Source: Gammaproteobacteria bacterium
Lineage (GTDB): Bacteria; Pseudomonadota; Gammaproteobacteria; Pseudomonadales; Moraxellaceae
DNA length: 64,000 bases
Direction: 5' to 3'
Assembly: GCA_028868515.1 (NCBI GenBank)
Contig: JAGWUI010000004.1
Span: 1-64,000 of the forward strand
Shown: one piece after another, positions 55,237 to 63,795 of the stretch
How positions within the stretch are numbered: position 1 is the stretch's first letter
Layout of the letters: the number at the start of each line of letters is the position of its first letter
Notes under the pieces: generated by a model
What the model saw: only the letters and a program-made list of their open reading frames with translations
What the model was told of the DNA's origin: nothing
The model's database searches: none
Position numbers and translations under genes: made by a program

Positions 55237-55247
55237 TAGTTTTAGTG

Positions 55248-55901
55248 CTATTTCTTTTGTTTGGCTCGATCTGCGGCTCTCCATAAATACCAACTTGCGG
55301 TTGTCCGATATGGGCTTAATACTTTTCCAAATTCCGCGAGTTGTCTCGGTTTAGGCTGTTCTTCTAGGGCTTTTAAAACTTTCCAACCTTCTCGAATGCC
55401 AAAGTCATCAACAGGTAAAATATCTGGTCGATGGAGTGTGTGCATTAAGAATATTTCTACAGTCCATTGTCCAATTCCTCGTAGAGTCACTAGACGTTTG
55501 ATCAGCTCTTCATTCGTCAATGTTTCTGCGATGATGCGTGTTGGAACTGTACCTTCTAAAGTTTTCTCAGCGATACCCAAAATTGTCACGGCTTTACTAT
55601 TAGAAAACCCAAAGCTTCGTAGCTGTTCAATGGTCGTTGCAAATATTTGATCTGGAGAGGGGAATGTACTATTAGGGTAATAAGCGACTAATCGATTTAG
55701 AATATTTTCAGCTGCTTTACCATGGAGTTGTTGATGTGCAACGGCTCTGATGAGTGCTTCGTAAGGTTCTTGATTTGAATGAGTGCGCTCTGGATGTGGA
55801 CCTATATCGGCAATTAGTTTCGCCCAATCCGTATCTAGTTCGGCTAAATAATGCTCGGCAGGGCTGTAGGGCATTTGGTTGTGATGATGTTTTTTAGGCA
55901 T
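55248..55901 (-). CDS. alkA: DNA-3-methyladenine glycosylase II (AlkA-like, HhH-GPD)
   Basis: The 217-residue glycosylase has the HhH motif LVTLRGIGQWTVEIFLM (residues 137-153) and the catalytic aspartate in PVDDFGI (Asp166). It lacks the N-terminal ~80-residue domain of E. coli AlkA, like the short DNA-3-methyladenine glycosylases of many bacteria. It excises N3-methyladenine and other alkylated purines. It lies 86 bases after alkB, same strand, in the ada repair group. Confidence 0.9.
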   Translation of the reverse strand: MPKKHHHNQMPYSPAEHYLAELDTDWAKLIADIGPHPERTHSNQEPYEALIRAVAHQQLHGKAAENILNRLVAYYPNSTFPSPDQIFATTIEQLRSFGFSNSKAVTILGIAEKTLEGTVPTRIIAETLTNEELIKRLVTLRGIGQWTVEIFLMHTLHRPDILPVDDFGIREGWKVLKALEEQPKPRQLAEFGKVLSPYRTTASWYLWRAADRAKQKK

Positions 55902-55987
55902 AAGAAAGACCTAGTCATTATTCATTTGTATTGTGATTTGATCATACCGTGTTAGAGCGTTATTTGTAGTCGATTAATTGCTCATTT

Positions 55988-56662
55988 TTACATGACTTTG
56001 CGGAAGGTAATGTTGATTCGTTGATGGCCTGTAAGAGGGTGATTCCCGTCAATAATAGGTGAAATTCCATGATAGGCAAGACGTGATTTTCCACCCCAGA
56101 CTGCGACATCGCCATGTTCCAATCGATAACGCTGAGTTTTATCAGAGCGATTTAAACCGCCGAAGAGAAATATCGCAGGTAGACCTAGCGATACTGAGAC
56201 AATGGGTGCAGTAAAGTCGTGTTCGTCTTTATCCTTGTGAAGGGAGAGTTTGGCACCTGCTTGATAGCTATTGATCAGGCAACAGTCCGGAACAAATTTT
56301 TCAAATCCTGCTGTCTGAGCTGCATGATGAGCAAGCTCTAAAAATCGAGTGGGTAAAGCAGGCCACGGTCGATTGGTGAGAGGGTCTATTTGTGCATAAC
56401 GATAGCCGCGCTGATCAGAAACCCAGCCATATGGCCCACAACTGCTAGTGCGAACGGACATGGTGTAGCCATTTGGTGTTTGCATCTGCCGCAATGGAGA
56501 TTCAGCGATGATGGCGTTGATCTCGGCGAATAACTCGGTAGCAATATCGGTGGCATAACCACGCAAGATCACGGCTTCTTCGCCAAGTTCAATACGCTTG
56601 GGATTAACTTCATTTATCTCAGCAAAGAGGTCAATTGTTTGACTATCTTGTTTATTTTGCAT
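55988..56662 (-). CDS. alkB: DNA oxidative demethylase AlkB
   Basis: AlkB removes 1-methyladenine and 3-methylcytosine with 2-oxoglutarate and Fe(II). The 224-residue protein has His142 and Asp144 (SLHKDKDEHDF), His198 (LAYHGI), and the 2OG-binding Arg215 and Arg221 (RINITFR), plus the substrate-lid segment GPYGWVSDQRGYRYA. All essential residues are present. Its start is 27 bases after the upstream oxygenase stop, so the genes are probably co-transcribed. Confidence 0.95.
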   Translation of the reverse strand: MQNKQDSQTIDLFAEINEVNPKRIELGEEAVILRGYATDIATELFAEINAIIAESPLRQMQTPNGYTMSVRTSSCGPYGWVSDQRGYRYAQIDPLTNRPWPALPTRFLELAHHAAQTAGFEKFVPDCCLINSYQAGAKLSLHKDKDEHDFTAPIVSVSLGLPAIFLFGGLNRSDKTQRYRLEHGDVAVWGGKSRLAYHGISPIIDGNHPLTGHQRINITFRKVM

Positions 56663-56689
56663 GATGTTGATATTTCGCTATTGGCTTGC

Positions 56690-57445
56690 TTATGATTGTG
56701 CATCATGGAAAATTACGCCAAGGGTATGTCGGTGTCCAGATCGAATCTCACTGACACCATGCCTAAGATTGACTCGATAAAGACTGCGGCTACCTTGCAC
56801 AGGTCGTTGATGTACTGCAAAAATGAGGGCATCGCCTTGAGATAGTGGAATGACGTGAGCGCGGGATTGCATTCGTGGGCGCTGCTCAGTCAGGACAAAT
56901 TCCCCACCTTTAAAATCCTGTTCGGGCTGCGAGAGTAAAATTGAAGCTTGCAAGGGGAACATATGTTTGCCATAGAGATCTTGATGTAGACAATTGTAGT
57001 CGCCTGCATTGTATTGAAGGATGAGAGGCGTTGGGTGATTTTGTCCTTCCTGATGACAACGATCAATAAAATCCTTATGTTGTTCTGGGTATCGAACATC
57101 AATGTTCATTGCTTCATTCCATTGATTAGCGATGGACTGTAGGTGGCTATAAAGTGCGGTGCGTAATTGCGCGATTAAATCAGGCAGCGGATAGCGAAAG
57201 TATTGATATTCACCGCGACCAAAGCCGTGATTATTCATAATGATGCGTTTTCTATACAAGGATTCATTGGTATACATTGCAGCAGTCGTTAAACATTCTT
57301 CGGTTGAAAATAGGCTGTTGATGACGCACCAGCCTTGTTGATTTAAGGTTTGGTCGATGTGTGACCAATTCAATAGATTTAAACGCTCAATGACTGGCTG
57401 TGTATTGGTGTGAATCGTTTGTTGTAACGTGACTAAGCTGGACAT
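56690..57445 (-). CDS. 2OG-Fe(II) oxygenase of the COG3826 type, coupled to ada
   Basis: The 251-residue protein has a prolyl-4-hydroxylase-like double-stranded beta helix: NCLHQDLYGK with His154 and Asp156, then GGEFVLTEQRPRMQSRAHVIPL, and the distal histidine in VNLRHGVSEIRSGHRHTLGVIFHDA. Such proteins recur next to ada in many genomes; their substrate is unknown, perhaps a damaged nucleic acid or protein. Its start overlaps the end of ada by 13 bases, so translation is likely coupled. Confidence 0.85.
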   Translation of the reverse strand: MSSLVTLQQTIHTNTQPVIERLNLLNWSHIDQTLNQQGWCVINSLFSTEECLTTAAMYTNESLYRKRIIMNNHGFGRGEYQYFRYPLPDLIAQLRTALYSHLQSIANQWNEAMNIDVRYPEQHKDFIDRCHQEGQNHPTPLILQYNAGDYNCLHQDLYGKHMFPLQASILLSQPEQDFKGGEFVLTEQRPRMQSRAHVIPLSQGDALIFAVHQRPVQGSRSLYRVNLRHGVSEIRSGHRHTLGVIFHDAQS

Positions 57446-58527
57446 TGTGCAGCCTCGCGTGAGATCAAGGTCAGTTTGTTTTCTACACCCCAGCGATAAC
57501 CTGAGATGCCGCCATCACTACGAATGACGCGATGACAGGGCACTAAAAGTGCAATTGGATTTGCTGCACAAGCTCTAGCGACCGCGCGAACAGCCTTCGG
57601 ATCACCAAGCGCTGTAGCAATGTCGGTATAGCTTGCAGTCGTACCAAGTGGGATTTTTTGCAGAATCTGCCACACACGTTGTTGAAATACGGTTCCACGA
57701 ATATCGAGTGGTAGTTCTAAGTTCTGTTTCGGAGTCTCTACAAACTGAATGACTTGGGCAAGCCAATGATGAAAGTCGCGTTGGTCTTCTATTAATGTGG
57801 CTTTCGGAAAGCGTTTTTGTAGGTCAGCTAATATCGGGTTGTTGTCATTGTGAATCAGAATTGCACAAATGCCTTTTTCACTACGCGCAACTAAAATTGG
57901 TCCGAACGAACAGGTTCCAATACTGTAGTGGAGGATTTCAGAGCTTCCGCCATTCTTAAAATTTGTTGGAGTCATGCCGAGTATCTCTGTTGATTGAGCA
58001 TAAAAGCGACCACTGGAATTAAATCCTGCGTTATAAGTGGCATCGGTAATCGATGTGTTATGGGTAGTTAATTCAGTTCTGATTTTATTTGCGCGGTGTG
58101 CGGTTGAGTAGGCTTTTGGTGTGATGCCTGTGATGGATTTGAACAAGCGATGAAAGTGGAAGCGACTCATATTTTGCGATTGAGCAAGAACATCTAAAGA
58201 TGGAGTTTCTTCAGCATCTTCAATCATTCGACAAGCTTGAGCAATGATACGTGCATCACGGATTGAGGGTGTTTCTTGATCGGATTTACAGCGTTTACAA
58301 GGTCGAAATCCTGCTTGCGCTGCATCGAGTGCAGTATCAAAAAAATGTGTATTGCTGCGTAAGGCAAGTCGAGAAGGGCATGAAGGGTAGCAGTAAATAC
58401 CCGTCGTTGTAATGGCGTAATAAAATGAGCCGTCGGCATTTTTATCACGAGCAATGATGGCTGCCCAGCGTGCGTCGTCGGTCGCGTACTGTGTTTTATC
58501 AGATGGTTTTTGAGTGAACGTATTCAT
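57433..58527 (-). CDS. ada: Ada: methylphosphotriester-DNA/O6-methylguanine methyltransferase and activator
   Basis: The 364-residue protein has the N-Ada zinc module with Cys46, Cys50, Cys77 and Cys80 (YCYPSC...PCKRC), the AraC-type DNA-binding middle (LAQSQNMSRFHFHRLFKSITGITPKAY) and the C-terminal suicide methyltransferase with Cys331 in PCHRV. Spacing is identical to E. coli Ada. Methyl transfer to Cys46 converts it to an activator of the ada regulon. ATG at 58527 is chosen; a longer frame upstream starts with GTG. It heads ada-2OG-alkB-alkA. Confidence 0.96.
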   Translation of the reverse strand: MNTFTQKPSDKTQYATDDARWAAIIARDKNADGSFYYAITTTGIYCYPSCPSRLALRSNTHFFDTALDAAQAGFRPCKRCKSDQETPSIRDARIIAQACRMIEDAEETPSLDVLAQSQNMSRFHFHRLFKSITGITPKAYSTAHRANKIRTELTTHNTSITDATYNAGFNSSGRFYAQSTEILGMTPTNFKNGGSSEILHYSIGTCSFGPILVARSEKGICAILIHNDNNPILADLQKRFPKATLIEDQRDFHHWLAQVIQFVETPKQNLELPLDIRGTVFQQRVWQILQKIPLGTTASYTDIATALGDPKAVRAVARACAANPIALLVPCHRVIRSDGGISGYRWGVENKLTLISREAAQCPA

Positions 58528-58600
58528 GTGAATTTCCCTGACATCATCACTTCGGTTGTATTCATTCTGAAGGATGATGCGTTGTGCCACACTCTGTTTC

Positions 58601-58613
58601 TTGCTTTCAAATT
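58601..58613 (-). promoter_or_regulatory. Ada-box candidate (AAT-N6-GCAA)
   Basis: On the minus strand AAT, TTGAAA, GCAA matches the A-box/B-box spacing reported for E. coli Ada sites. It lies 73 bases upstream of the ada ATG, where an activator of its own promoter should bind. The motif is short, so chance is possible; the flanking -35/-10 boxes are not clear. Confidence 0.5.
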
Positions 58614-58730
58614 TTTGCGTTATTTGCTTAGTCTATGCTTATTTTGATGTGGATGAGTAGGATTCATTGAACTTCTATAGATTGGTTGGATCACTAACAA
58701 TCGTAGATATTTTTACTCAAACTTCATCAT

Positions 58731-58763
58731 AAAAAATCCCACGTTATGACACGGGATTTTTTA
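58731..58763 (-). terminator. Terminator of the MFS gene
   Basis: ATCCC and GGGAT arms with an imperfect inner stem (a 2x2 internal loop), A-run on one side and T-run on the other. It lies about 15 bases beyond the MFS stop. Confidence 0.65.
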
Positions 58764-58777
58764 TTACGAGAGGAAAA

Positions 58778-60040
58778 TTAATGCGCCGAGTTTGGAGCTG
58801 TTGTTCCCACAGTATTGGGTAGTCCACGTCCCCAGATGGACAGTGAAAGTAACGACATGATGGCGAGTAAGCCACCAACCCACATGATACTAGGGATATT
58901 AAAGTGATCGACGATGCTGCCGCCTAACAGTGAGCCTACAGCAATGCCTACCTGAAAAGTCGATACCAGCATAGCAGCACCGCCTTCCATTGCTTCAGGA
59001 ACTGCAGCGAACATCCACATATTGGCGCATGTTGGCATCGCGCCGAATGCTAATCCCCACAATGCGATCGTCAATACAGCTCCTGTGAGATGCCCCGCAA
59101 AGATCGGAAATAAGATCATTGCAGCACCAATGAGGGTGACAACTGCCATAAATGACCAGCGAATATTTCGAGATGTTGCCCAACCTGCGATGACATTACC
59201 GACGACGCCTGCAACGCCATAAACCAATAACAGCGTACTGATTAAGTTGCCATCAAAGCCTGCGTTATGTTTTAAAAACGGCGTCACATAGGTATAGGTC
59301 GAGAAGTGAGCTAAGACGAGTAGAACGATACCCAGTAATCCGATTCGTGCATATTTATGCTGGAATAAAACAGGAAGATCTCGCATTTTTACGGCTGTGG
59401 TTGCAGGTAGTGCAGGCAGCATCAGCAACTGACCCACGAGTACAACTGCACCTAAAAGACCTGTAATGGCAAAGGATGAACGCCAACCAAATTCACTCCC
59501 GATCCAAGCACCCAAAGGAACGCCTAGAATGGTTGCTAATGTAACCCCTGTAAAAATCACTGAGGATGCACGTCCCATTTCTACGCCGGGTGGGGCAAGG
59601 CGACCACTGAGTGCGACCGCAATTGACCAGAATCCACCAATGCCTAGACCAAGTAGTAAGCGACCGATTAATAGGATTGTGAAATTATTGGAAAACGTTG
59701 CAATGAGATTGGAAATAATCATGAGCAATGTTAAAGCCCATAATAAATAGCGCCGATCTATTTTTCCCACACCAACCGTGACGAGTGGTGCTGCAAAAGC
59801 GGCAATGACACCCGGCGCAGTCACCATGAGTCCAGCAGTGCCAACGCTAATATTTAAGTCCGTTGCAATATCACTGAGTAATCCCACAGGTAGGAATTCG
59901 CTCGTAACAAGAGCGAAAGCACCAATTGCGACAGAGAGCAAAGCAAACCATGATTTCAATGCAGACTGCGGTTTGTCTTCCATCGGGTTGAGATCAATCA
60001 CATTCGACTTTATTGTTGAAGTGTCCACGGATTTCTCCAA
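58778..60040 (-). CDS. MFS transporter, DHA1 family
   Basis: The 420-residue protein has 12 membrane helices: a SFALLSVAIGAFAL-like first helix with SEFLPVGLLSDIATDLNIS, the loop GKIDRRYL, and the motif LGLGIGGFWSIAVALSGRLAPP. This resembles the AraJ/NepI/PbuE type exporters of small organics or drugs. Downstream of nemA in the arsR-nemA-MFS unit, so it may export a compound handled by the reductase (inference). The N-terminal ~25 residues are hydrophilic. Confidence 0.88.
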   Translation of the reverse strand: MEKSVDTSTIKSNVIDLNPMEDKPQSALKSWFALLSVAIGAFALVTSEFLPVGLLSDIATDLNISVGTAGLMVTAPGVIAAFAAPLVTVGVGKIDRRYLLWALTLLMIISNLIATFSNNFTILLIGRLLLGLGIGGFWSIAVALSGRLAPPGVEMGRASSVIFTGVTLATILGVPLGAWIGSEFGWRSSFAITGLLGAVVLVGQLLMLPALPATTAVKMRDLPVLFQHKYARIGLLGIVLLVLAHFSTYTYVTPFLKHNAGFDGNLISTLLLVYGVAGVVGNVIAGWATSRNIRWSFMAVVTLIGAAMILFPIFAGHLTGAVLTIALWGLAFGAMPTCANMWMFAAVPEAMEGGAAMLVSTFQVGIAVGSLLGGSIVDHFNIPSIMWVGGLLAIMSLLSLSIWGRGLPNTVGTTAPNSAH

Positions 60041-60060
60041 AGAATAGAAAAGACTGTCCG

Positions 60061-60084
60061 ACTCAAGATCCTTGGATCTTGAGT
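60061..60084. repeat. Perfect 11-bp inverted repeat between nemA and the MFS gene
   Basis: ACTCAAGATCC and GGATCTTGAGT flank a TT centre. As DNA it is a 24-bp near-perfect palindrome, as RNA it makes a very tight hairpin. No T-run, so it is not a simple terminator. Confidence 0.7.
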
Positions 60085-60123
60085 TATTGGACGACAGGAG
60101 AGTGATGTTGTTTTTAAAGTGTT

Positions 60124-61173
60124 TTAAAGCGTTGGGTAGTCTGTATAACCTGCTGCACCATTACCGTAGAACAATTCTGGGCGTGCTTTATTGAGTTCAG
60201 CACCTTGTGCAAGGCGTTCAGGCAAATCAGGGTTGGCAATGAACGGTACGCCAAAAGCAATTGCATCAGCATCGCCTTTGGCAAGCGAAGCATTAGCTGA
60301 GTCTTTGGTGAAGCGTTCATTGGCAATGTAAATACCACCAAAAGCAGCTTTCAACTGTGGACCAAGACTATCAGTCCCTTCTTTTTCACGTGCACTGATA
60401 AAGGCAATTTTGCGTTTACCCAGTTCTGTTGCGACATAATTGAACGTGGTTGCGCGGTCAGAGTCACCCATGTTATGCGCATCAGCACGTGGTGCGAGAT
60501 GGACGCCTACACGCGACGCGCCCCATACAGAAATCACTGCATCGGTCACTTCCAGTAGTAAACGTGCACGATTTTCGAGTGAGCCGCCATATTGATCGGT
60601 GCGTTGATTGGTGCTGTCTTGCAGGAATTGATCGAGTAGGTAGCCATTTGCGCCATGTACAAATACGCCATCAAAGCCTGCTAATTTTGCATTTTCAGCG
60701 CCTTTGCGATATGCCTCAACAACATCCGCAATCTCAGAAGTTTCTAGAGCGCGTGGAGTAGGGTATGGTCGTTCTGGACGTAATAGACTGACGTGACCTT
60801 GTGCTGCAATTGCACTTGGTGCAACGGGTGCTTGACCGTCTAGTAAAGATGGATCGGAGATACGTCCGACATGCCACAATTGCATGATGATACGTCCGCC
60901 AGCAGCATGGACAGCATCGGTAACTAAACGCCAACCTGCGACTTGTTCGTCTGACCAAATGCCCGGTGTATTTTCGTAACCGACACCCATTGGGGTGACA
61001 GAGGTTGCTTCACTCATGATTAAACCAGCGGATGCGCGCTGCACATAGTATTCCGCCATGAGTGCGTTGGGTACGCGACCTTCGCTGGCGCGTGAGCGAG
61101 TCAATGGCGCCATGATAATGCGATTAGGGAGTTCAAGATCACCGATCGTGATGGGATCGAATAGCGTAGTCAT
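60124..61173 (-). CDS. nemA: Old Yellow Enzyme-family alkene reductase (NemA type)
   Basis: The 349-residue FMN enzyme has the OYE blocks PLTRSRASEGRVPNALMAEYYVQRASAGLIMSEAT, GRIIMQLWHVGRIS, the HGANGYLLDQFLQDSTNQRTDQYGGSLENRAR active-site region (with His and Asn contacting substrate and Tyr nearby) and FGGIYIANERFT. It reduces electrophilic C=C bonds of enals, maleimides and nitro compounds with NADPH. ATG at 61173 gives MTTLFDPITIG. It follows the arsR gene by 69 bases. Confidence 0.95.
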   Translation of the reverse strand: MTTLFDPITIGDLELPNRIIMAPLTRSRASEGRVPNALMAEYYVQRASAGLIMSEATSVTPMGVGYENTPGIWSDEQVAGWRLVTDAVHAAGGRIIMQLWHVGRISDPSLLDGQAPVAPSAIAAQGHVSLLRPERPYPTPRALETSEIADVVEAYRKGAENAKLAGFDGVFVHGANGYLLDQFLQDSTNQRTDQYGGSLENRARLLLEVTDAVISVWGASRVGVHLAPRADAHNMGDSDRATTFNYVATELGKRKIAFISAREKEGTDSLGPQLKAAFGGIYIANERFTKDSANASLAKGDADAIAFGVPFIANPDLPERLAQGAELNKARPELFYGNGAAGYTDYPTL

Positions 61174-61242
61174 GTGAATCATTCCTATGGAGAACAACAA
61201 TGATTTAGCCGATGAGTAATACGTCATTCATTTAAAAATGAA

Positions 61243-61548
61243 TTACAGCTCTTTACCCATTTGCAGTAAAAATTCTGAGATCACTTCTTCATTGCGCTTG
61301 AAAAAATTCCATTGCCCGACTTTCTTGCAACTGATCAGTTGTGCGCGTTGCAAAACTGCAAGATGTGCAGATACGGTTGATTGGGATAAGCCGCATTGCG
61401 CAAATTTCCCAGCACAAACACCGAATTCAAAAGGATGTTCTTGTGAACCAAAGTGTTGTTCTGGATTCTTCAAACACGCCAGCATTTCTCGGCGTGTTGG
61501 ATGAGCGAGGGCTTTAATAATTTCATCAAGGTCAATTGGAGTAGTCAT
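61243..61548 (-). CDS. ArsR-family regulator of the nemA unit
   Basis: The 101-residue winged-helix regulator has LAHPTRREMLACL, the recognition helix SQSTVSAHLAVLQRAQLI, and Cys25, Cys45, Cys52 and Cys74. With this cysteine set and a neighbouring nemA it may sense electrophiles or thiol stress rather than metal; this is inference. A perfect operator sits inside its promoter spacer (61586-61614). The upstream in-frame extension crosses that promoter and is not coding. Confidence 0.88.
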   Translation of the reverse strand: MTTPIDLDEIIKALAHPTRREMLACLKNPEQHFGSQEHPFEFGVCAGKFAQCGLSQSTVSAHLAVLQRAQLISCKKVGQWNFFKRNEEVISEFLLQMGKEL

Positions 61549-61585
61549 CGTAGAATCTGTATAACGTTTTATCGCGATGGAGCGA

Positions 61586-61614
61586 AATATATATCGTATT
61601 TTTACGATATGCAA
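61586..61614 (-). promoter_or_regulatory. Promoter with embedded ArsR operator
   Basis: On the minus strand TTGCAT, 17 bases, TATATT. The spacer holds ATATCGTA and TACGATAT (61591-61610), a perfect 8-bp dyad with a 4-base centre. Transcription should start about 30 bases before the arsR ATG. A dimeric ArsR bound here would block RNA polymerase, giving autorepression of arsR-nemA-MFS. Confidence 0.8.
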
Positions 61615-61780
61615 GTATATCTGTGATATTTCATTCGTAAATGAATGTGATTCCTGAGTGTTGTAAATCTTCAATCGAGGCTTATTTCATGTGTAATCAG
61701 ATGATTAAGAGGCAGACCTTTGTTGTGAATTAGTTTGTATAGATCACTGAATTTATTGATCGCTTAGATCTTATTAATTA

Positions 61781-61982
61781 GGGCGTGTTGACATTTGATC
61801 TCGCCCCCAAATTTTGTGATAAATTTAATGCCAATTACATTGCTTTTGCATGAAAAATGGCAAAATTGTTCTTATCCTGCGTTAATCCGTTTGCCAATAT
61901 ATTGATATTGTCTGCACGGATTGCCTTGTCTAAGACCAATTTTGCTCATTTTTCATTGCAAAGATCAAATGTCAACACGCCC
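61781..61982. mobile_element. 202-bp MITE with perfect 20-bp terminal inverted repeats
   Basis: The ends GGGCGTGTTGACATTTGATC (61781-61800) and its exact reverse complement (61963-61982) are flanked by TA on each side (61779-61780 and 61983-61984), the target duplication of IS630/Tc1-type transposition. Inside, a second long inverted repeat (GCATGAAAAATGG... against ...CATTTTTCATTGC) and AATCCGT/ACGGATT make the whole element nearly a palindrome. No open frame. It was probably mobilised in trans. It lies in the gap between the arsR promoter and the small gene at 62069. Confidence 0.85.
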
Positions 61983-62068
61983 TAAGCTATTTTGATGGAA
62001 AAGCGTATTTGTACTGCTGAGACAATGAATGAGTTCATTGTTGAGTTAAAGTGGACATAAAGGATGAA

Positions 62069-62257
62069 ATGATTATGATGAATTTTGAGATCGAGGAAGC
62101 GACAGCTGAGGAAAAGTCAGCGATTGAGCAGCAAGTCCGTTTTGTCGATGATGCCGCTAGGCGAGTTGCTGCTCGAAAGGTCAAAGCAAAAGAAGATGCA
62201 AGAGAGGCTCTGCTAGAGAATCTCTCTCGCAAGGGCAAACGAAAACCGAGTCTTTAA
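62069..62257 (+). CDS. Small hypothetical charged protein
   Basis: A 62-residue, strongly charged and probably helical frame (EIEEATAEEKSAIEQQVRFVDDAARRVAARKVKAKEDAREALLENLSRKGKRK), with no Cys or Trp. AAAGGA is four bases before the ATG at 62069 and ten before another ATG at 62075. A coiled coil is likely. Possibly a small nucleic-acid-binding protein. No family recognised. Confidence 0.55.
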   Translation: MIMMNFEIEEATAEEKSAIEQQVRFVDDAARRVAARKVKAKEDAREALLENLSRKGKRKPSL

Positions 62258-62281
62258 CGACCACAGGAATACATACTGCTA

Positions 62282-63379
62282 TTAACTCGCTGATTGAGTG
62301 GGTAACGCATGTATGGTCTTTAAATATTGCCCGATTAATCGACCTGCCCATGATTTAGCTCGCCATCCTTCATAATGCGCGCAATGACTGCCGTGCGCAG
62401 TTGTGACCAGAATTAAATTCGGCATTTTGCGCATTGTATCGAGATACGGCGCGGCATTTTGAATGTTGCAAACAGGATCATCTTCGGCATTGAGAATCAT
62501 CATTGGCACGCTAATGTGTGTGAAAACACGCATAGGGTTGATGTCGTGCGCATATTCTTCATAACTGTTGTAACCTGCGAATTCAAATGCATGACGATGA
62601 AATTCACTCAAATTTTTTGAATTGCGTAGGCGATTAAACGTTGAGAGATGTGCGATATGTTTCGTGCGTGGTTCGACAAATTTTCGCAGCAGTTTTTTGG
62701 CCATATAACGACTGTAAAATGGCTGAATATGATCAAAGCCCGTATCGGTGTTGTAGCCTGGGCTATAGGCAAAAGCTGCACTTAGAAGTGCTTTCGATCC
62801 CATTGTTCCTAAATAACGCACCAATAATCCAGAGCCAGCAGATGAGCCAACGCCGTAGAGTGTTGATTCAGGTAGACGGGCATGAATGATTTCGAGTTGT
62901 TCATGCAAATCTGTCACAGACCCAAAAATATTAAACTGTGGCTGAGTCAGTGGGAGATCTGCATGTCCACGACGTACACAAAGCACTATACGCCAGCCTG
63001 TCGTGTTGTGCAGATCTAAGACCAGTTCCTGCATGCTTTTTGGACTACCCGTGAGCGTATGCAATACGACAATCGTAGGCGTCGTTGGCTGTAGTTCATA
63101 ACCCACCCATGCTAATGCTGTCTGACCACCATCACTCATCGTGAGTTGTTCAATGTGGTCATAGGCCTGCACTGCATTATTTTTACGCGCACTTAAAAAC
63201 ATCATCTGTAAATGACCATTGAATAGCCAAGGCGTAGGTCGGTAGACGTGTTGTAGTTGATCAAGGCTATGAATGATTTGACGATTGCGAGAGTTGTCTT
63301 GGCAATAGATGCGTGGTTTCTGTGGGCGAGTTCGGGGTTGATTGGTTGTTTCAGGCAGACTGGTTTGTACTTCAAACAT
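62282..63379 (-). CDS. YheT-family alpha/beta hydrolase
   Basis: The 365-residue protein has the YheT features: PTPWLFNGHLQMMF at about residue 48, RGHADLPLTQP, the nucleophile elbow GVGSSAGS (Ser180), Asp in NAEDDPVCN and His in HGSHCAHYEGW. These form a Ser-Asp-His triad of the embryogenesis-associated EMB8/YheT hydrolases; substrate unknown. It is convergent with the small gene and 416 bases from the acyl-CoA dehydrogenase start. Confidence 0.92.
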   Translation of the reverse strand: MFEVQTSLPETTNQPRTRPQKPRIYCQDNSRNRQIIHSLDQLQHVYRPTPWLFNGHLQMMFLSARKNNAVQAYDHIEQLTMSDGGQTALAWVGYELQPTTPTIVVLHTLTGSPKSMQELVLDLHNTTGWRIVLCVRRGHADLPLTQPQFNIFGSVTDLHEQLEIIHARLPESTLYGVGSSAGSGLLVRYLGTMGSKALLSAAFAYSPGYNTDTGFDHIQPFYSRYMAKKLLRKFVEPRTKHIAHLSTFNRLRNSKNLSEFHRHAFEFAGYNSYEEYAHDINPMRVFTHISVPMMILNAEDDPVCNIQNAAPYLDTMRKMPNLILVTTAHGSHCAHYEGWRAKSWAGRLIGQYLKTIHALPTQSAS

Positions 63380-63494
63380 ATCGATTCGCTCTATTTCTAG
63401 GTTGACGTGGGCAGTTTAAAAGAGAGTCTAAATAAAGATCTTTGGCATATGTGCTTATAAAGATGATCAATAGATTCTAAAGAGAGGTGGTTGT

Positions 63495-63514
63495 ATATGC
63501 AACTGGTTGCATAT
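63495..63514. promoter_or_regulatory. Inverted repeat upstream of the acyl-CoA dehydrogenase, possible operator
   Basis: ATATGCAAC and GTTGCATAT flank a TG centre (9-bp arms), about 280 bases before the dehydrogenase ATG and 116 bases upstream of the hydrolase start. Apart from this the 416-base gap shows nothing I can support. A TetR-type operator is one reading. Confidence 0.4.
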
Positions 63515-63795
63515 TGTGGAGACCGTATTATTACAAAACTCATCAGTCATTTTCGAATCATTCAGTGAGGTGAAAAGCAGTGATTCAGGATGATGATTTT
63601 GGGTGTACTGGCATTTCCTATTTAGTCCTTGTCTCACACTGTAGAGAACTGCCAATGCAACTAGATGACACCTTATGATTAAATCCAACGCGAATAAGAT
63701 GGATATCTGAGTCAGGAAATTTGTGTTTTAAACATTGACTTGAAATAGGGTATTTAAATAGTTTCTACAGATATGATGATGGGAATGACAAACAA

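Noticed and set aside
61549..61674. N-terminal extension of the ArsR regulator
   Set aside because: It would be translated from the promoter and operator itself; the family starts at MTTPIDLDEI with the ATG at 61548.
63467..63688. A 73-codon minus-strand frame before the acyl-CoA dehydrogenase gene
   Set aside because: No ribosome-binding site, no family similarity, and it crosses a palindrome; treated as non-coding.
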